The notes under the pieces were generated by a model that saw only the letters and a list, made by a program, of their open reading frames with translations, ran no database searches and had not been told where the DNA came from. A program made the position numbers and the translations under genes. This document shows positions 34,947-47,000 of a stretch of DNA of 64,000 nt, piece by piece. This stretch comes from Rhizobiaceae bacterium (GTDB taxonomy: Bacteria; Pseudomonadota; Alphaproteobacteria; Rhizobiales; Rhizobiaceae). How positions within the stretch are numbered: position 1 is the first letter of the stretch; every line of letters starts with the position of its first letter. Location of the stretch: contig JAEPOG010000002.1 in assembly GCA_017643025.1 (NCBI GenBank), positions 558,001 to 622,000 on the forward strand, in the 5' to 3' direction.

Positions 34947-35134
34947 CCATAACAAGCCATGAAGATTGCGGTGAAACCGCGCTTCGCGGCGCGCCTTCCT
35001 TTCACCAAGATTGCACTCAAGAACGCCGCTGAGGCGCATCGAGGGTGATCTGATCCGCCCCTTCCGGGCGGGGCATGGACGGGATGATGCGCAACGTTTC
35101 GGGCGTCGGACGCGCCCAAGGGACCTGAATTCAA

Positions 35135-35848
35135 ATGGACGCAAGCGATCTTGCCGCCCTCGGCGGCGAACTCTCCATCTGGGAACTGTTCTGGCAGGCC
35201 GGCTGGGTGGTGAAGCTGGTTATGATCGGGCTGCTCGCAGCCTCGATCTGGTGCTGGGCAATCATCATCGACAAGGCCATGGCCTATGCGCGGGCCAGAC
35301 GCGCCCTCGACCGTTTCGAGGAGACCTTCTGGTCGGGACAGTCGCTGGAAGAACTCTACCGCACGCTGGCCGAGCGCAAGACGACCGGCATGGGCTCGAT
35401 CTTCGTATCGGCCATGCGCGAGTGGAAAAAGAGCTTCGAGAAGGGCGCCCGCTCGCCGATCGCGTTGCAGACGCGCATCGACAAGGCAATGGACCTGGCG
35501 CTGACGCGCGAGATGGAGCGGTTGGAAGCGCGCCTGGGCTTCCTCGCCTCGATCGGATCGTCGGCGCCGTTCATCGGGCTGTTCGGCACGGTGGTCGGCA
35601 TCATGACCTCGTTCCAGGCGATCGCCGGATCGAAATCGACCAATCTGGCCGTCGTGGCGCCCGGCATCGCGGAGGCGCTGCTTGCTACCGCCATGGGCCT
35701 GCTCGCGGCCATTCCCGCCGTCATTGCGTACAACAAGCTGTCGTCTGACGCGGCGAAGCTCGGCAGCCGGATGGAAGGCTTCGCCGACGAGTTCTCCGCC
35801 ATACTGTCGCGGCAAATCGATGAAAAGGTGCTGCAGAAGGCAGCCTAG
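35135..35848 (+). CDS. tolQ: Tol-Pal proton-channel subunit TolQ
   Basis: 237 residues with three helices: one near residues 22-45, then LGFLASIGSSAPFIGLFGTVVGIMTSFQ and PGIAEALLATAMGLLAAIPAVIAYN, the channel helices of the TolQ/ExbB family. With TolR it converts the proton gradient into force on TolA-TolB-Pal during division. ATG 190 bases after the ybgC stop; the gap may hold its own promoter. Confidence 0.96.
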   Translation: MDASDLAALGGELSIWELFWQAGWVVKLVMIGLLAASIWCWAIIIDKAMAYARARRALDRFEETFWSGQSLEELYRTLAERKTTGMGSIFVSAMREWKKSFEKGARSPIALQTRIDKAMDLALTREMERLEARLGFLASIGSSAPFIGLFGTVVGIMTSFQAIAGSKSTNLAVVAPGIAEALLATAMGLLAAIPAVIAYNKLSSDAAKLGSRMEGFADEFSAILSRQIDEKVLQKAA

Positions 35849-35868
35849 CGGAGACGAGGATCGTTTCG

Positions 35869-36318
35869 ATGGCCATGTCGGTCAGTCATTCGGGCAGCCG
35901 TGGCGGTCACCGCCGACGCGGACGCCGGATCAAGCTGATGTCGGAAATCAATGTGACGCCGTTCGTCGACGTCATGCTGGTTCTCCTGATCATTTTCATG
36001 GTGGCGGCGCCGCTGCTTACCGTGGGCGTTCCGATCGACCTGCCGGAGACGCAGGCGCGGGCGCTTAATTCGGAGACGCAGCCGATCACCGTCTCGGTCA
36101 ACCAGGAGGGCCAGGTCTTCCTGCAGGAGACGGAAATCCCGATCGACGAAGTGGTGCCGAAGCTGCAGGCGATCGCCCAGACCGGCTATGACGAGCGCAT
36201 TTATGTGCGCGGCGACCGTTCCGCCGACTACGGCACCGTCATGCGCGTGATGGCGCGCATCTCGTCTGCAGGCTACCGCAATCTCGGTCTCGTCACGCTG
36301 CAGGAACAGGACCAATAG
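35869..36318 (+). CDS. tolR: Tol-Pal subunit TolR
   Basis: 149 residues: a short cytoplasmic N terminus, one transmembrane helix with the proton-relay Asp in INVTPFVDVMLVLLIIFMV, and a periplasmic ExbD/TolR domain. It starts 20 bases after tolQ and ends six bases before tolA. Confidence 0.96.
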   Translation: MAMSVSHSGSRGGHRRRGRRIKLMSEINVTPFVDVMLVLLIIFMVAAPLLTVGVPIDLPETQARALNSETQPITVSVNQEGQVFLQETEIPIDEVVPKLQAIAQTGYDERIYVRGDRSADYGTVMRVMARISSAGYRNLGLVTLQEQDQ

Positions 36319-36324
36319 GCTGGC

Positions 36325-37362
36325 ATGAAGACCGGGCTGACAGTCTCGACGCTTCTGCACGGCGCGCTGCTCGGCTTCGGGCTGATCGCGCTGTCGGCGC
36401 CGGCGGCGCTTGAAGTGGCAGATGTCGAAGCATTTCCGGTCGATATCGTTCCGGTCGAGTCGATCACGCAGATCCAACAGGGAAACCGAGAGGCGCCCGT
36501 CGCAGAGAGAGCAGCGCCGACACCGACCGAGCGCCCGCATACCGTTCCGGATGCGCGCAATGCGGGCGAAAACGACGTCGATCTGGAGACGAATTCCAAT
36601 GCGGAGGCCAGCCGGCGCGAGGTGAGAACGGCTGCCCTGCCCGAATCCCAGCCTACGCCTAAGCCAGCCACCCCCGGTGAACAGGTGCGCGAGCAGCCCA
36701 AACCAGCACCGACGCCGGCGACCGAAGTGACGCCCGAACCGCAACCACGTCAGGAAGTGACGCCCGAGCCGGTCGAGGAAGCCGCGGTTGCGGAAAACCC
36801 GGAGGCCGAGGCGATCAAACTGCCGGAAAACGCCCCGTCCCCGCAGGCGCGTCCGCAGCCACCTCAGGCACAGACTGCAAAAGCGCCAGAACGCCGCAAT
36901 GCAGAGGAGCCAGCGAACGCGCCCGCCGAGAAGCCGAAAGCCAGCGACACCGAATTCGACCTTGCTTCGGTCGACAATGTACTGCGCAATCTTGAAGACG
37001 CGGCTGGCGGCGGAGGCGCGCGCTCATCCGAGCAAGCTGCTCTGGGCGGCGAGCGGACGACGACAGGTGAAAAGCTCACTCAAAGCGAAATGGATGCTTT
37101 GCGTCAGCAGCTGAACGACTGCTGGCTGAGACCCGCCGGCATGTCCGACGAGGACCTGCGCACGTCGGTCAGGTTTTCACTCGATCAATCGGGACGGTTG
37201 GCCGGGCCTCCGCGGATAGAGGCGACGAGCGGCAACCGGCAGTTCGACGAGAGTGCCCTGCGCGCCGTCTGGAAGTGCGATCAGGCCGGACTGCGTGTAC
37301 CCAGTGACAGATACGAGGCATGGGCCGAGGTGCTGGTCACGTTCGACCCCGAGATGCTGTGA
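36325..37362 (+). CDS. tolA: Tol-Pal subunit TolA
   Basis: 345 residues. One N-terminal membrane helix is followed by a long Pro/Glu/Ala-rich periplasmic rod (about residues 50-240) instead of the Lys/Ala helix of enterobacteria, and a C-terminal TonB/TolA-like domain (RFSLDQSGRLAGPPRIEATSG). It spans the periplasm to link TolQR to TolB and Pal. The low-complexity middle is usual for alphaproteobacterial TolA. Confidence 0.92.
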   Translation: MKTGLTVSTLLHGALLGFGLIALSAPAALEVADVEAFPVDIVPVESITQIQQGNREAPVAERAAPTPTERPHTVPDARNAGENDVDLETNSNAEASRREVRTAALPESQPTPKPATPGEQVREQPKPAPTPATEVTPEPQPRQEVTPEPVEEAAVAENPEAEAIKLPENAPSPQARPQPPQAQTAKAPERRNAEEPANAPAEKPKASDTEFDLASVDNVLRNLEDAAGGGGARSSEQAALGGERTTTGEKLTQSEMDALRQQLNDCWLRPAGMSDEDLRTSVRFSLDQSGRLAGPPRIEATSGNRQFDESALRAVWKCDQAGLRVPSDRYEAWAEVLVTFDPEML

Positions 37363-37397
37363 TGATCGCTCCGCGCGCAACCGAAAGGTGTTTGTGA

Positions 37398-38714
37398 ATG
37401 AGACGTATTGCGAGAACGCTGGCTACATTCGGCCTTGTCCTGATGATCGCAGGCATGCTGGGCACGATACCCGCTCGCGCGCTCCTGCAGATCGACGTGA
37501 CCAAGGGCACGGTCGAGCCTCTCCCCATCGCCATCACCGACTTCCTCTCCGGCGATGAGACGGGCGTCGAGATTTCGAACGTGATCGCCGCCGATCTGCG
37601 ACGCTCCGGCCTGTTCGCGCCGATCGACAAGGCCGCTTTCATCGAGAGAAATTCTAACCCCGATGCCGCGCCGCGTTTCGCAGACTGGACGGTCATCAAT
37701 GCGCAGGCGGTGGTCAACGGCCGTGTCACGCAGGAAGCCGACGGGCGGCTCAAGGTTATCTACCGGCTCTGGGACACCTATGCGGGTCAGCAGCTGATAG
37801 GCGAGCAGTTTTTCACCGAACGCTCCAAATGGCGTCGGGTGGCGCATATCATCGCCGATTCCATCTATGAGCGGCTGACGGGCGAAAAGGGCTATTTCGA
37901 CACCCGCATCGTCTATGTGGACGAGTCCGGGCCAAGAGACCAGCGCGTCAAACGCCTCGCCATCATGGACCAGGACGGCGCCAACCACCGCCTGCTGACG
38001 AACGGGCAGTCAATCGTGCTGACGCCACGCTTTTCCCCCAACCGCCAGGAAATCACCTACATGTCCTACGAGAACGGGCAGCCGCAGGTCTACCTGCTGC
38101 AGCTCGAGACAGGACAGCGCGAGCTGGTGGCGAACTTCCCCAACATGACGTTTGCGCCGCGCTTCTCGCCCGACGGGCAGAAGGTGATCATGAGCCTGCT
38201 GCGCGATGACGGGAATTCGAACATCTTCACGCTCGATCTCAGGAGTCGCAACACGACGCGGCTGACCAACTCCAACTCGATCGACACTTCACCGTCCTAT
38301 GCGCCGGACGGCTCGCGCATCGTCTTCACCTCGGACCGGGGCGGGCGGGCGCAGCTCTATGTCATGGGCGCCGACGGCAGCAATCCGAAGCGCATCTCGT
38401 TCGGCGACGGCACCTATTCGACGCCAGTGTGGTCGCCGCGCGGCGACCTGATAGCCTTCACCAAGCAGAGCGGTGGCGACTTCCAGATCGGCGTGATGCG
38501 GCCGGATGGATCGGGCGAGCGTATCATCTCCACGGGATTCCTGCAGGAAGGTCCGACCTGGGCGCCGAACGGCCGTGTGCTGATGTTTTTTGCGCAGGCG
38601 CCGGGCGCTGCGGGCCCACAGCTGCAGTCGATCGATCTCACAGGCCGAAACAAGCAGACGATCGCGACACCGAATTTCGGCTCCGACCCGGCATGGTCGC
38701 CGCTGCTGGAATAG
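37398..38714 (+). CDS. tolB: Tol-Pal periplasmic propeller protein TolB
   Basis: 438 residues. A signal peptide (cleavage near PARALLQI) is followed by the TolB N-terminal domain and a six-bladed beta propeller of WD-like repeats ([48 protein letters not shown]). It bridges TolA and Pal. It starts 35 bases after tolA. Confidence 0.96.
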   Translation: MRRIARTLATFGLVLMIAGMLGTIPARALLQIDVTKGTVEPLPIAITDFLSGDETGVEISNVIAADLRRSGLFAPIDKAAFIERNSNPDAAPRFADWTVINAQAVVNGRVTQEADGRLKVIYRLWDTYAGQQLIGEQFFTERSKWRRVAHIIADSIYERLTGEKGYFDTRIVYVDESGPRDQRVKRLAIMDQDGANHRLLTNGQSIVLTPRFSPNRQEITYMSYENGQPQVYLLQLETGQRELVANFPNMTFAPRFSPDGQKVIMSLLRDDGNSNIFTLDLRSRNTTRLTNSNSIDTSPSYAPDGSRIVFTSDRGGRAQLYVMGADGSNPKRISFGDGTYSTPVWSPRGDLIAFTKQSGGDFQIGVMRPDGSGERIISTGFLQEGPTWAPNGRVLMFFAQAPGAAGPQLQSIDLTGRNKQTIATPNFGSDPAWSPLLE

Positions 38715-38864
38715 CTGGCCGGCTAAATTGTGCCAGGCTGGACAGCGCATGAATTGGCCGCTTTTCCGCCCCATTATGCTCTCAATTGGCCGCTTCGGTG
38801 CCGTCTTGGGGATTCGCGCTGATACATCGGCAAGGATTGATTAACCCATTCCCTTGAGGCGCGG

Positions 38865-38879
38865 TTAACCGAAGCTTGG
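38865..38879. promoter_or_regulatory. Partial CtrA box before pal
   Basis: TTAA-N7-TTGG, six of eight consensus bases, 48 bases before the pal start in a TTAA-rich gap of 212 bases. Weak on its own. Confidence 0.25.
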
Positions 38880-38926
38880 TTAGTTATTGCCCAAGGCAAT
38901 CATTCAAATGCGAAGGAGAGGCGGCC

Positions 38927-39433
38927 ATGCGCCGTAGCATTGCACCCACCCGTTTTCCGGCCATGCTCGCGCTTGCAGCCACGCTCGCGGTCGCCGGGTG
39001 TGCATCGAAAGACCAGATACCCAATACGGCGGCCGATCTCGGCCTTAGCGGCGGCGCTGGAACGCCCGGCTCCTCGCAGGACTTCACGGTCAATGTCGGC
39101 GACCGGATTTTCTTCGACACCGATTCTTCCGCCATCCGCGCCGACGCGCAGGCCACACTTGCGCGCCAGGCGCAGTGGCTCAACCAGTACTCGCAATATG
39201 CGATCACGATCGAAGGCCACGCCGACGAGCGCGGGACGCGCGAGTACAATCTGGCGCTTGGCGCCAGGCGCGCCGCGGCGACCCGTGACTTCCTGGTCGG
39301 TCGCGGCGTGGCGGCGAACCGGATCAAGACGATCTCCTACGGCAAGGAACGGCCGGTGGCTGTGTGCGACAACATATCCTGCTGGTCGCAAAACAGGCGC
39401 GCAGTGACGCTGCTCGGCGGGCCTTCCAGCTAG
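38927..39433 (+). CDS. pal: Peptidoglycan-associated lipoprotein Pal
   Basis: 168 residues. Type II signal peptide with lipobox VAGC (Cys at about residue 25), then an OmpA-like domain (IEGHADERGTREYNLALGARRAAATRDFL) that binds peptidoglycan. Outer-membrane anchor of the Tol system. Start at MRRSIAPTRF, preceded by AAGGAGAGG. It has its own promoter region and terminator. Confidence 0.96.
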   Translation: MRRSIAPTRFPAMLALAATLAVAGCASKDQIPNTAADLGLSGGAGTPGSSQDFTVNVGDRIFFDTDSSAIRADAQATLARQAQWLNQYSQYAITIEGHADERGTREYNLALGARRAAATRDFLVGRGVAANRIKTISYGKERPVAVCDNISCWSQNRRAVTLLGGPSS

Positions 39434-39461
39434 CCGACAGGCGAACTGGACCTTACAGAGA

Positions 39462-39485
39462 AGCGGCCTTCGGGCCGCTTTTTTT
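39462..39485 (+). terminator. Intrinsic terminator after pal
   Basis: AGCGGCC, TTCG loop, GGCCGCT followed by a run of T: a standard strong terminator 28 bases after the pal stop. Confidence 0.92.
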
Positions 39486-39589
39486 GTTACCGGCACCATC
39501 AAAATTTGGCCGAACTCGTACGGCTTGTTAGAGAGCATCATTGGTTGCGGACCGCGTTGGGCTTGGGTCCGGTTCTGAACGGGATTGCT

Positions 39590-40585
39590 ATGAAAAAAGT
39601 CATGTTAATGGGCGGCGCGCTTGCCGCGCTGATTGCCATGGGCAGCGTGTCGATGGCTGCGTCGACAAGGGACGCGCCGGTCGATCACCTGGTCAATCTG
39701 GGAAGTGCGCTGCTGGCGCAGCGTCCTCCGGTCCCCAAGATCAGGGAACCCGGACCGCGCAACCAGGTTGAAATGCCGCTGCGGCTGGCACAGGCCGCCG
39801 ATCCGCGCGTCATGCAGCTCGAAGAACAGATTCGTCAGCTCAACGGGCTGGTGGAGGAACTGAATTTCCAGGTGCTGCAGATGCAGGACCAGCTCCGCCG
39901 CATGCAGGAAGACAACGAGTTCCGATTCCAGGAGATCGAGAAGCGCGTCGGTGTTGGTGGCGGCGGCGAAGCCACCACGATGGAGAAGACCGACAACACG
40001 CAGGTCGAGGAGATCATCGAGGACGGCTCGACCGAGACGGCGAGTACCACTACAGGCGAACCGCCGCGCAATCTCGGCAACATCACCTTCGACAAGGACG
40101 GCAACGTGCTGCGCAGCGAGACTGCGGACAGCGGCTTGCCGGGTGTCGAAACAGGCAGGATCGCTACCGACAACACGCAGGTAGCGGCGCTGCCTTCCAC
40201 ATCCGACCCCGACGAACTCTACCGCACCGCCTACGAATTTGTGCTGTCGGGCGACTACCAGACCGCCGAGGCTGGCTTCCGCGAGCATATTGACCGCTTT
40301 CCGCAGGACGCGCGCGCGGCGGACGCGCATTTCTGGCTCGGCGAGGCATTGCTCGGCCAGGAGAAATACCGCGACGCGGCGCAGGTCTTCCTGGGCGCCA
40401 GCCGCGACTATCCGCAAGCGCGCAAAGCGCCCGAAATGATGCTGAAGCTGGGTGTTTCGCTTGCGGCGCTGGATCAGCGCGACGTCGCCTGCGCGACGCT
40501 TGCGGAGGTAGCGAAACGCTACCCGCAGGCTTCCACGGCCGTATTGGAGAGGACCAAGGTCGAGCAGGCCCGGGCCTCCTGCTAG
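39590..40585 (+). CDS. cpoB: Tol-Pal accessory protein CpoB/YbgF
   Basis: 331 residues. Signal peptide (MKKVMLMGGALAALIAM...), N-terminal coiled coil at about 68-120 (VMQLEEQIRQLNGLVEELNFQ) that trimerises in the family, a Thr/Glu-rich linker, and three C-terminal tetratricopeptide repeats (YRTAYEFVLSGDYQTAEAGF). It coordinates Tol with cell-wall synthesis during division in other bacteria. Start at ATG 39590, after the pal terminator. Confidence 0.92.
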   Translation: MKKVMLMGGALAALIAMGSVSMAASTRDAPVDHLVNLGSALLAQRPPVPKIREPGPRNQVEMPLRLAQAADPRVMQLEEQIRQLNGLVEELNFQVLQMQDQLRRMQEDNEFRFQEIEKRVGVGGGGEATTMEKTDNTQVEEIIEDGSTETASTTTGEPPRNLGNITFDKDGNVLRSETADSGLPGVETGRIATDNTQVAALPSTSDPDELYRTAYEFVLSGDYQTAEAGFREHIDRFPQDARAADAHFWLGEALLGQEKYRDAAQVFLGASRDYPQARKAPEMMLKLGVSLAALDQRDVACATLAEVAKRYPQASTAVLERTKVEQARASC

Positions 40586-40631
40586 CGACAGGCACGTAGC
40601 GTTGAGGGGGCGCGTTTCAGCAGTTCATGAG

Positions 40632-41981
40632 ATGGCGCCGGCTGCGGCGCGCACTGAACACCCATTCGATCCCTGTTTTGAAAAACTCGCGATCAACAAC
40701 CGCAAGGCGGTTGTGGTGGCGGTGTCCGGCGGCAGCGATTCTTTTGCCCTGCTCGACCTCTTCGTCGATTTCGCGCGACGGCGGCATCCGGCGCTGAAAG
40801 TTCACGCCGTCACAGTCGATCACGGGCTGAGGTCCGAGGCAGCAGAAGAGGCGCGGCACGTCGGCGAACTCGCGGCGCGCCTCGGCGTGCCCCACGCGAT
40901 CCGGAAATGGGAAGGCGCCAAGCCGCACGGGGGCATCATCGACGCGGCGCGTGAGGCACGGCACGGCCTGCTGGCCGAAGCGGCACGCGAAGCAGGCACC
41001 GACCTCGTGCTCACCGGCCATACGCTGGACGATCAGGCCGAGACGGTTGCTATGCGCGGCAAGCGGGGGGCCGGGCGTGGCAGCGCCGGCATGGCAGAGG
41101 CAACCCTTCACGAATGGCGTACATGGTTTGCTCGGCCCCTACTCACTGTGCGGCGCTCCGCTTTGCGGGCAGTGCTCGAGGGCAGGGGAATCCACTGGGT
41201 CGATGACCCGACCAATCAGGACATGCGATACGAGCGAGCCAGGGTCAGGGCCGCGATGACCGATGGCGAGGTCACAAGGCTGGCTGCACAAGCGAATTCG
41301 GCGGCTGGCGAACGGGAAGACCTTGGCTATCGGGCTGCCGCGCTGATCGACAGTTATGCCGCGATGCCGGCGTCAGGATTGATCCGCGTCGATCCAGGGT
41401 TCACTTCCAAGGGCGACAGCGACGCCGCGCTCTATGCTTTTCGCATCCTTCTAGCGACCGCGGGAGGTACGGAGCACCTGCCGGACGCGGTGCGCAGCGA
41501 AGAGCTGCTAAACCGGCTGGCCGGTGGACCATTCAAGGCGACGCTGTCGCGTGCGGTGCTGGATTGCCGGCAGAGCGGCATCTTTCTCTATCGCGAGAAG
41601 CGTAATCTGCCGCCTCGTAGTTCATTTGCCGCCGGCGTCTGGGACGGGCGCTTCTGGCTCGGAGGCAAGGGCATCGGCGAATACGCAATCGGGGCTCCCG
41701 ACCCGGCCATCATCAATGCTGATATTGCGGCCGCCCACGCCGATGCGCCGGCATCGGTCCGTCGCGCCGCATGCGCCGGACTCCCTGCGTTGTGGGCTGG
41801 CGAAGTATGCATTGGCCTTGCCGAAAATATTTTCGGCATTAGGTGCGAACCGGTCGTCGGCCCGTGGGTGCGCTTTCTGCCTGCATTCGATCATGCACCG
41901 GCATGTGCGATGGCGCGGCTGGTCGGCGCGCAGGAGCCTTCACCGGCGCCATTGGCGGGCCACAAAGTGCGGAGAGCTTAA
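40632..41981 (+). CDS. tilS: tRNA(Ile)-lysidine synthetase
   Basis: 449 residues. PP-loop ATP pyrophosphatase motif VVAVSGGSDSFALLDL at about residue 31, then VDHGLRSEAAEEARHV and TGHTLDDQAETV. TilS makes lysidine at C34 of tRNA-Ile2, which is essential for reading AUA. The C-terminal part is divergent, as usual in this group. The ATG at 40632 was chosen over an in-frame TTG at 40602; neither has a strong RBS. Confidence 0.92.
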   Translation: MAPAAARTEHPFDPCFEKLAINNRKAVVVAVSGGSDSFALLDLFVDFARRRHPALKVHAVTVDHGLRSEAAEEARHVGELAARLGVPHAIRKWEGAKPHGGIIDAAREARHGLLAEAAREAGTDLVLTGHTLDDQAETVAMRGKRGAGRGSAGMAEATLHEWRTWFARPLLTVRRSALRAVLEGRGIHWVDDPTNQDMRYERARVRAAMTDGEVTRLAAQANSAAGEREDLGYRAAALIDSYAAMPASGLIRVDPGFTSKGDSDAALYAFRILLATAGGTEHLPDAVRSEELLNRLAGGPFKATLSRAVLDCRQSGIFLYREKRNLPPRSSFAAGVWDGRFWLGGKGIGEYAIGAPDPAIINADIAAAHADAPASVRRAACAGLPALWAGEVCIGLAENIFGIRCEPVVGPWVRFLPAFDHAPACAMARLVGAQEPSPAPLAGHKVRRA

Positions 41982-41999
41982 CCGAGACATGCGGACGCG

Positions 42000-42029
42000 C
42001 TTGGCAATGCCCGACCCGCTCCCTATGTT
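42000..42029 (+). promoter_or_regulatory. Promoter before ftsH, possibly RpoH-type
   Basis: CTTGGCA at 42000-42006 and CCTATGTT at 42022-42029 (17 bases between TTGGCA and TATGTT). The CNCTTG and CC-T-AT features resemble the alphaproteobacterial heat-shock consensus, fitting ftsH; a housekeeping reading is also possible. Confidence 0.35.
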
Positions 42030-42086
42030 TAGAATCGGACAGTTACACGGACGGGTGTTTGTCCGCGTACGCAATCGGGAAACATC

Positions 42087-44027
<1,941 letters not shown>

Positions 44028-44047
44028 CTTCGCGGCAACCATGCGGC

Positions 44048-44072
44048 GAGGGCGTGCATCAGGCACGCCCTC
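44048..44072. repeat. Inverted repeat between convergent ftsH and STAND gene
   Basis: A perfect 10-bp stem (GAGGGCGTGC/GCACGCCCTC) with loop ATCAG. Neither side has a T run, so it is at best a weak terminator; it may mark the island junction. Confidence 0.5.
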
Positions 44073-44087
44073 CCGCTGCCAATCCGA

Positions 44088-47000
44088 TTACCGGAATGCG
44101 GCGGGGTCTGCCGGCAACGGCGCGTTGTCGCCGCAGATCGGACGCAACTCACCAAGGCTATACCTGACCTCGGCATCTGCCAGGCTCGTGTCCGACTCCA
44201 GGTACCGGCAAGCAATTGCGAAGGCGTCGCCCTTCGTCATCACGATCATTGCGGATGTATCGAGAACAAGAACCGTTCCCTTTGTCGTACCCGCTGCGAC
44301 CCGGAAACCGTCAGGCGAAAGGGATACCGACCATATCGTCTCATCCGGACCTGGCGACTCCAGTCTGGCAAGCTTTGCAAACGTTGCCGCGTCCCAAAGG
44401 TTCAAGGCGCCATTGCTCCCCCCTGTTATCAGGCGAGAGCCGTCCTCGGAAAAACCGACGTAACGATTGCTGAATTGTTCTGTTCCTGTGAGGGTGGCCA
44501 CTTTTTGGCGGGTGGCCTCATTCCATATCTGAACGCCGTTCTTTTCGGTGGCAGCGGCGACAAAACGACCATCGTGCGCGAAGTCTGCCCAATAGACCTT
44601 GTCTTTTGAGGCTTCATCACCAGCGACCCACATCTGGGCCAATTCCAAGCCGTTCAAAGTATCCAGTATGCGTATGCTGCCGTCATCGGCGGCCGTTACG
44701 AGCCGCGATCCATCGGCTGAGAACCTGGCAGAGTTCACGGCGGCGGGCTGCTTCGGCAGGGCCCTGCCTTCAGTTCCACTCTCCAGATTCCAGAGTTTGA
44801 CCGAGCCGTTTTCGTGAGCCGTTACCAACTGAAGGCCGTCGCTCGAGAAGTCGACCATTCTTGCTGGGCTATCCAAGTCTATCTCACGGTCGATTTCCGC
44901 AGTTTGGGAATCCACAAACATCAACACTGCTTCGCTGGTAGCCGCAGCGATTGTGGAGCCGTCCGGTGACAGTGCCGCGTAGAAGATCGAACCGGGGACC
45001 TCGATTGTCTGCTCGCGCGGATCACCGGATTCCGCATCCCACCAGCGCAGCTTGCCATCCCAGGCGGCGGTGATGAGAGACTGCCCGTCTCGCGAGAAGG
45101 CGACGGAATAGACGTCCTCTCCCTCAGTGACCGCAATGCGGGTAACCACGCGGCCAATAACTTCGGCCATTGATCGAGTCTCCGGGGAGGATTCCGAGCC
45201 CTCTCCGGGAACCATGAACTCATCAGGCGACAAGACATGCAGCAAGGTTCCCGAGGCTGCATCCCAGAGACGTGCACGACCATCCTGAGATGCCGTCAAG
45301 ACGAGGCTGCCATTCGGTGAATAGTCGGCATCGCGTACAAAGGCGTGTTCAGCAAAGAGAGCAACTTGCTCGCCGGTCTGGGCATTCCAGATCGTGGCAT
45401 CGTTGTCTTCGTAGCCGCGCGTCAGGACATGCTTGCCGTCAGGTGAAAAGGACGCCCATAGGACAAGGGTGTTTTCGTCGAATTTCCGCGCCCCCCAAGT
45501 CTCGGTGTTCCAAACATGCAAGCCGTTGTCGCTCGCCCCTGCCAGCAGCTTGCCGTCGGGGGAGAATTCCAGGGCATTTACATCGTTGCCGTGTTCGAGA
45601 GCTGCCACCTGTTCAGCGCCCTCGGCTTCCCAGACATAGACAATCCCGTCATCTCCCGAGGCTGCGAACCACTGGCCGTCGGGGGAAAAGGCAACATCGT
45701 ACAAATAGAGAAACTCTCCTTCCGGTACGGCTTTCGCCGTTTCCCTTCCGGTATTGGCGTCCCAAACACGTGCAGTGCCGTCGAAGCCCGAGGTGGCCAC
45801 CTTATTTCCGTCCGGCGAGAATACCGCCCTCGACACAGTGTCGCTGTGCCCGGTCAGTGTCCTAATTTCCCGGCCGTCCGCCGCGTCCCATATTCGTGCA
45901 GTGTTGTCGTTGGATGCCGTCAATACGCGGGATCCATCAGGCGAAAATTCGATCGAACGGATATGGCCTTCGTGTCCGCGGAGAACAGCTATCTCGGCCC
46001 CGCTAGTCGCATCCCACAGACGTGCCGTCTGGTCGCCGGAATTGCTGGAACTCCAGTAATAGTCACCGGATGAGGTCGCGATGCGGCTGCCGTCGGGCGA
46101 GTAAACAATGCCATTGATCGGCCCTTCGTGGCCGACCAGCACGTTGATTTCCTCGCCAGTCTCCACATCCCAGATTCGAACGGTGCTGTCCCATGTTGCG
46201 GTGGCTACCCACTTACCGTCGGGAGAGAATGCTCCCGCAAAACTCTCTCGCTCTTCGCCATCGGGCAACGCCCCGCCGAACCAGACACTATCGATATATT
46301 CGGGAAGAGCCTTTGATAGGCTGTCCACGGTAGTCCATAATTGTGGGCCGTCCGGATCGTAGGCACGTGGCCAAGCGGCCATAGCGAGCTTGAGGGCGTT
46401 CGATGGGCGGTCCAGCCCCAATTCAAGCTGCGAAATGCTGGACAGAGCTCGGCTTTGGCTTTCGCGAGCGAGCTTTCGCTGTTCATTGGCATCCTGCAAC
46501 GAAATCTCTGCCAATCGCCTCGCTTCTTCAGCCTCGGCGGCGGACTCGATGGCTAGCGCACGTTGTTCATCAGCTGCTTGCCGTGCCGCCTCCGCCAGCG
46601 CCCGTTGTTCGTCAGCCGCCTGCCTCTCCTTTTCAGCGATCGCCCGCTGTTCATCAGCCGCTTCAGCTGCCGCCAACGCGGAAGCTCTTGCATTGTCAGC
46701 TTGTACCGAACTGTAGATGCCATAGACGGCCGCAGCCAAAGCCACCATTGCAGAGATGGCGTAAACAGTGGAACGGCGGCGAAGGCTCTGCCGCTCCAGG
46801 AGGGCTCTGGCCCTTTCTTCCTTTTCCCGCTCCTCTAACTCCTGTGCTTCACGGCTCCGCGCCAGGAATGCGGAAATCTCCTCGAAATTTCCGCCATGGC
46901 TGTCAGCCCATGCCTTGGTCGGCTTTTCGCGATCCCACCAGGCCGCCGTATTGGCGAGAGTGAGCCCGCTCAGGAGGTCTTCCAATCCCTTTGCATGGCG

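Noticed and set aside
34959..35048. 29-codon ORF (MKIAVKPRFAARL...) in the tolQ leader
   Set aside because: It starts with an ATG and could be a leader peptide, but has no ribosome site and no recognisable pattern; only conservation could rescue it.
44048..44072. Intrinsic terminator after ftsH
   Set aside because: The 10-bp stem is perfect but lacks a T run on either strand; it is recorded only as an inverted repeat.
45400..46300. DNA-level tandem repeat array in the WD40 region
   Set aside because: The protein repeats (SPDG...WD) are clear, but the nucleotide sequence between repeats has diverged, so it is an old domain array rather than an unstable DNA repeat or CRISPR.
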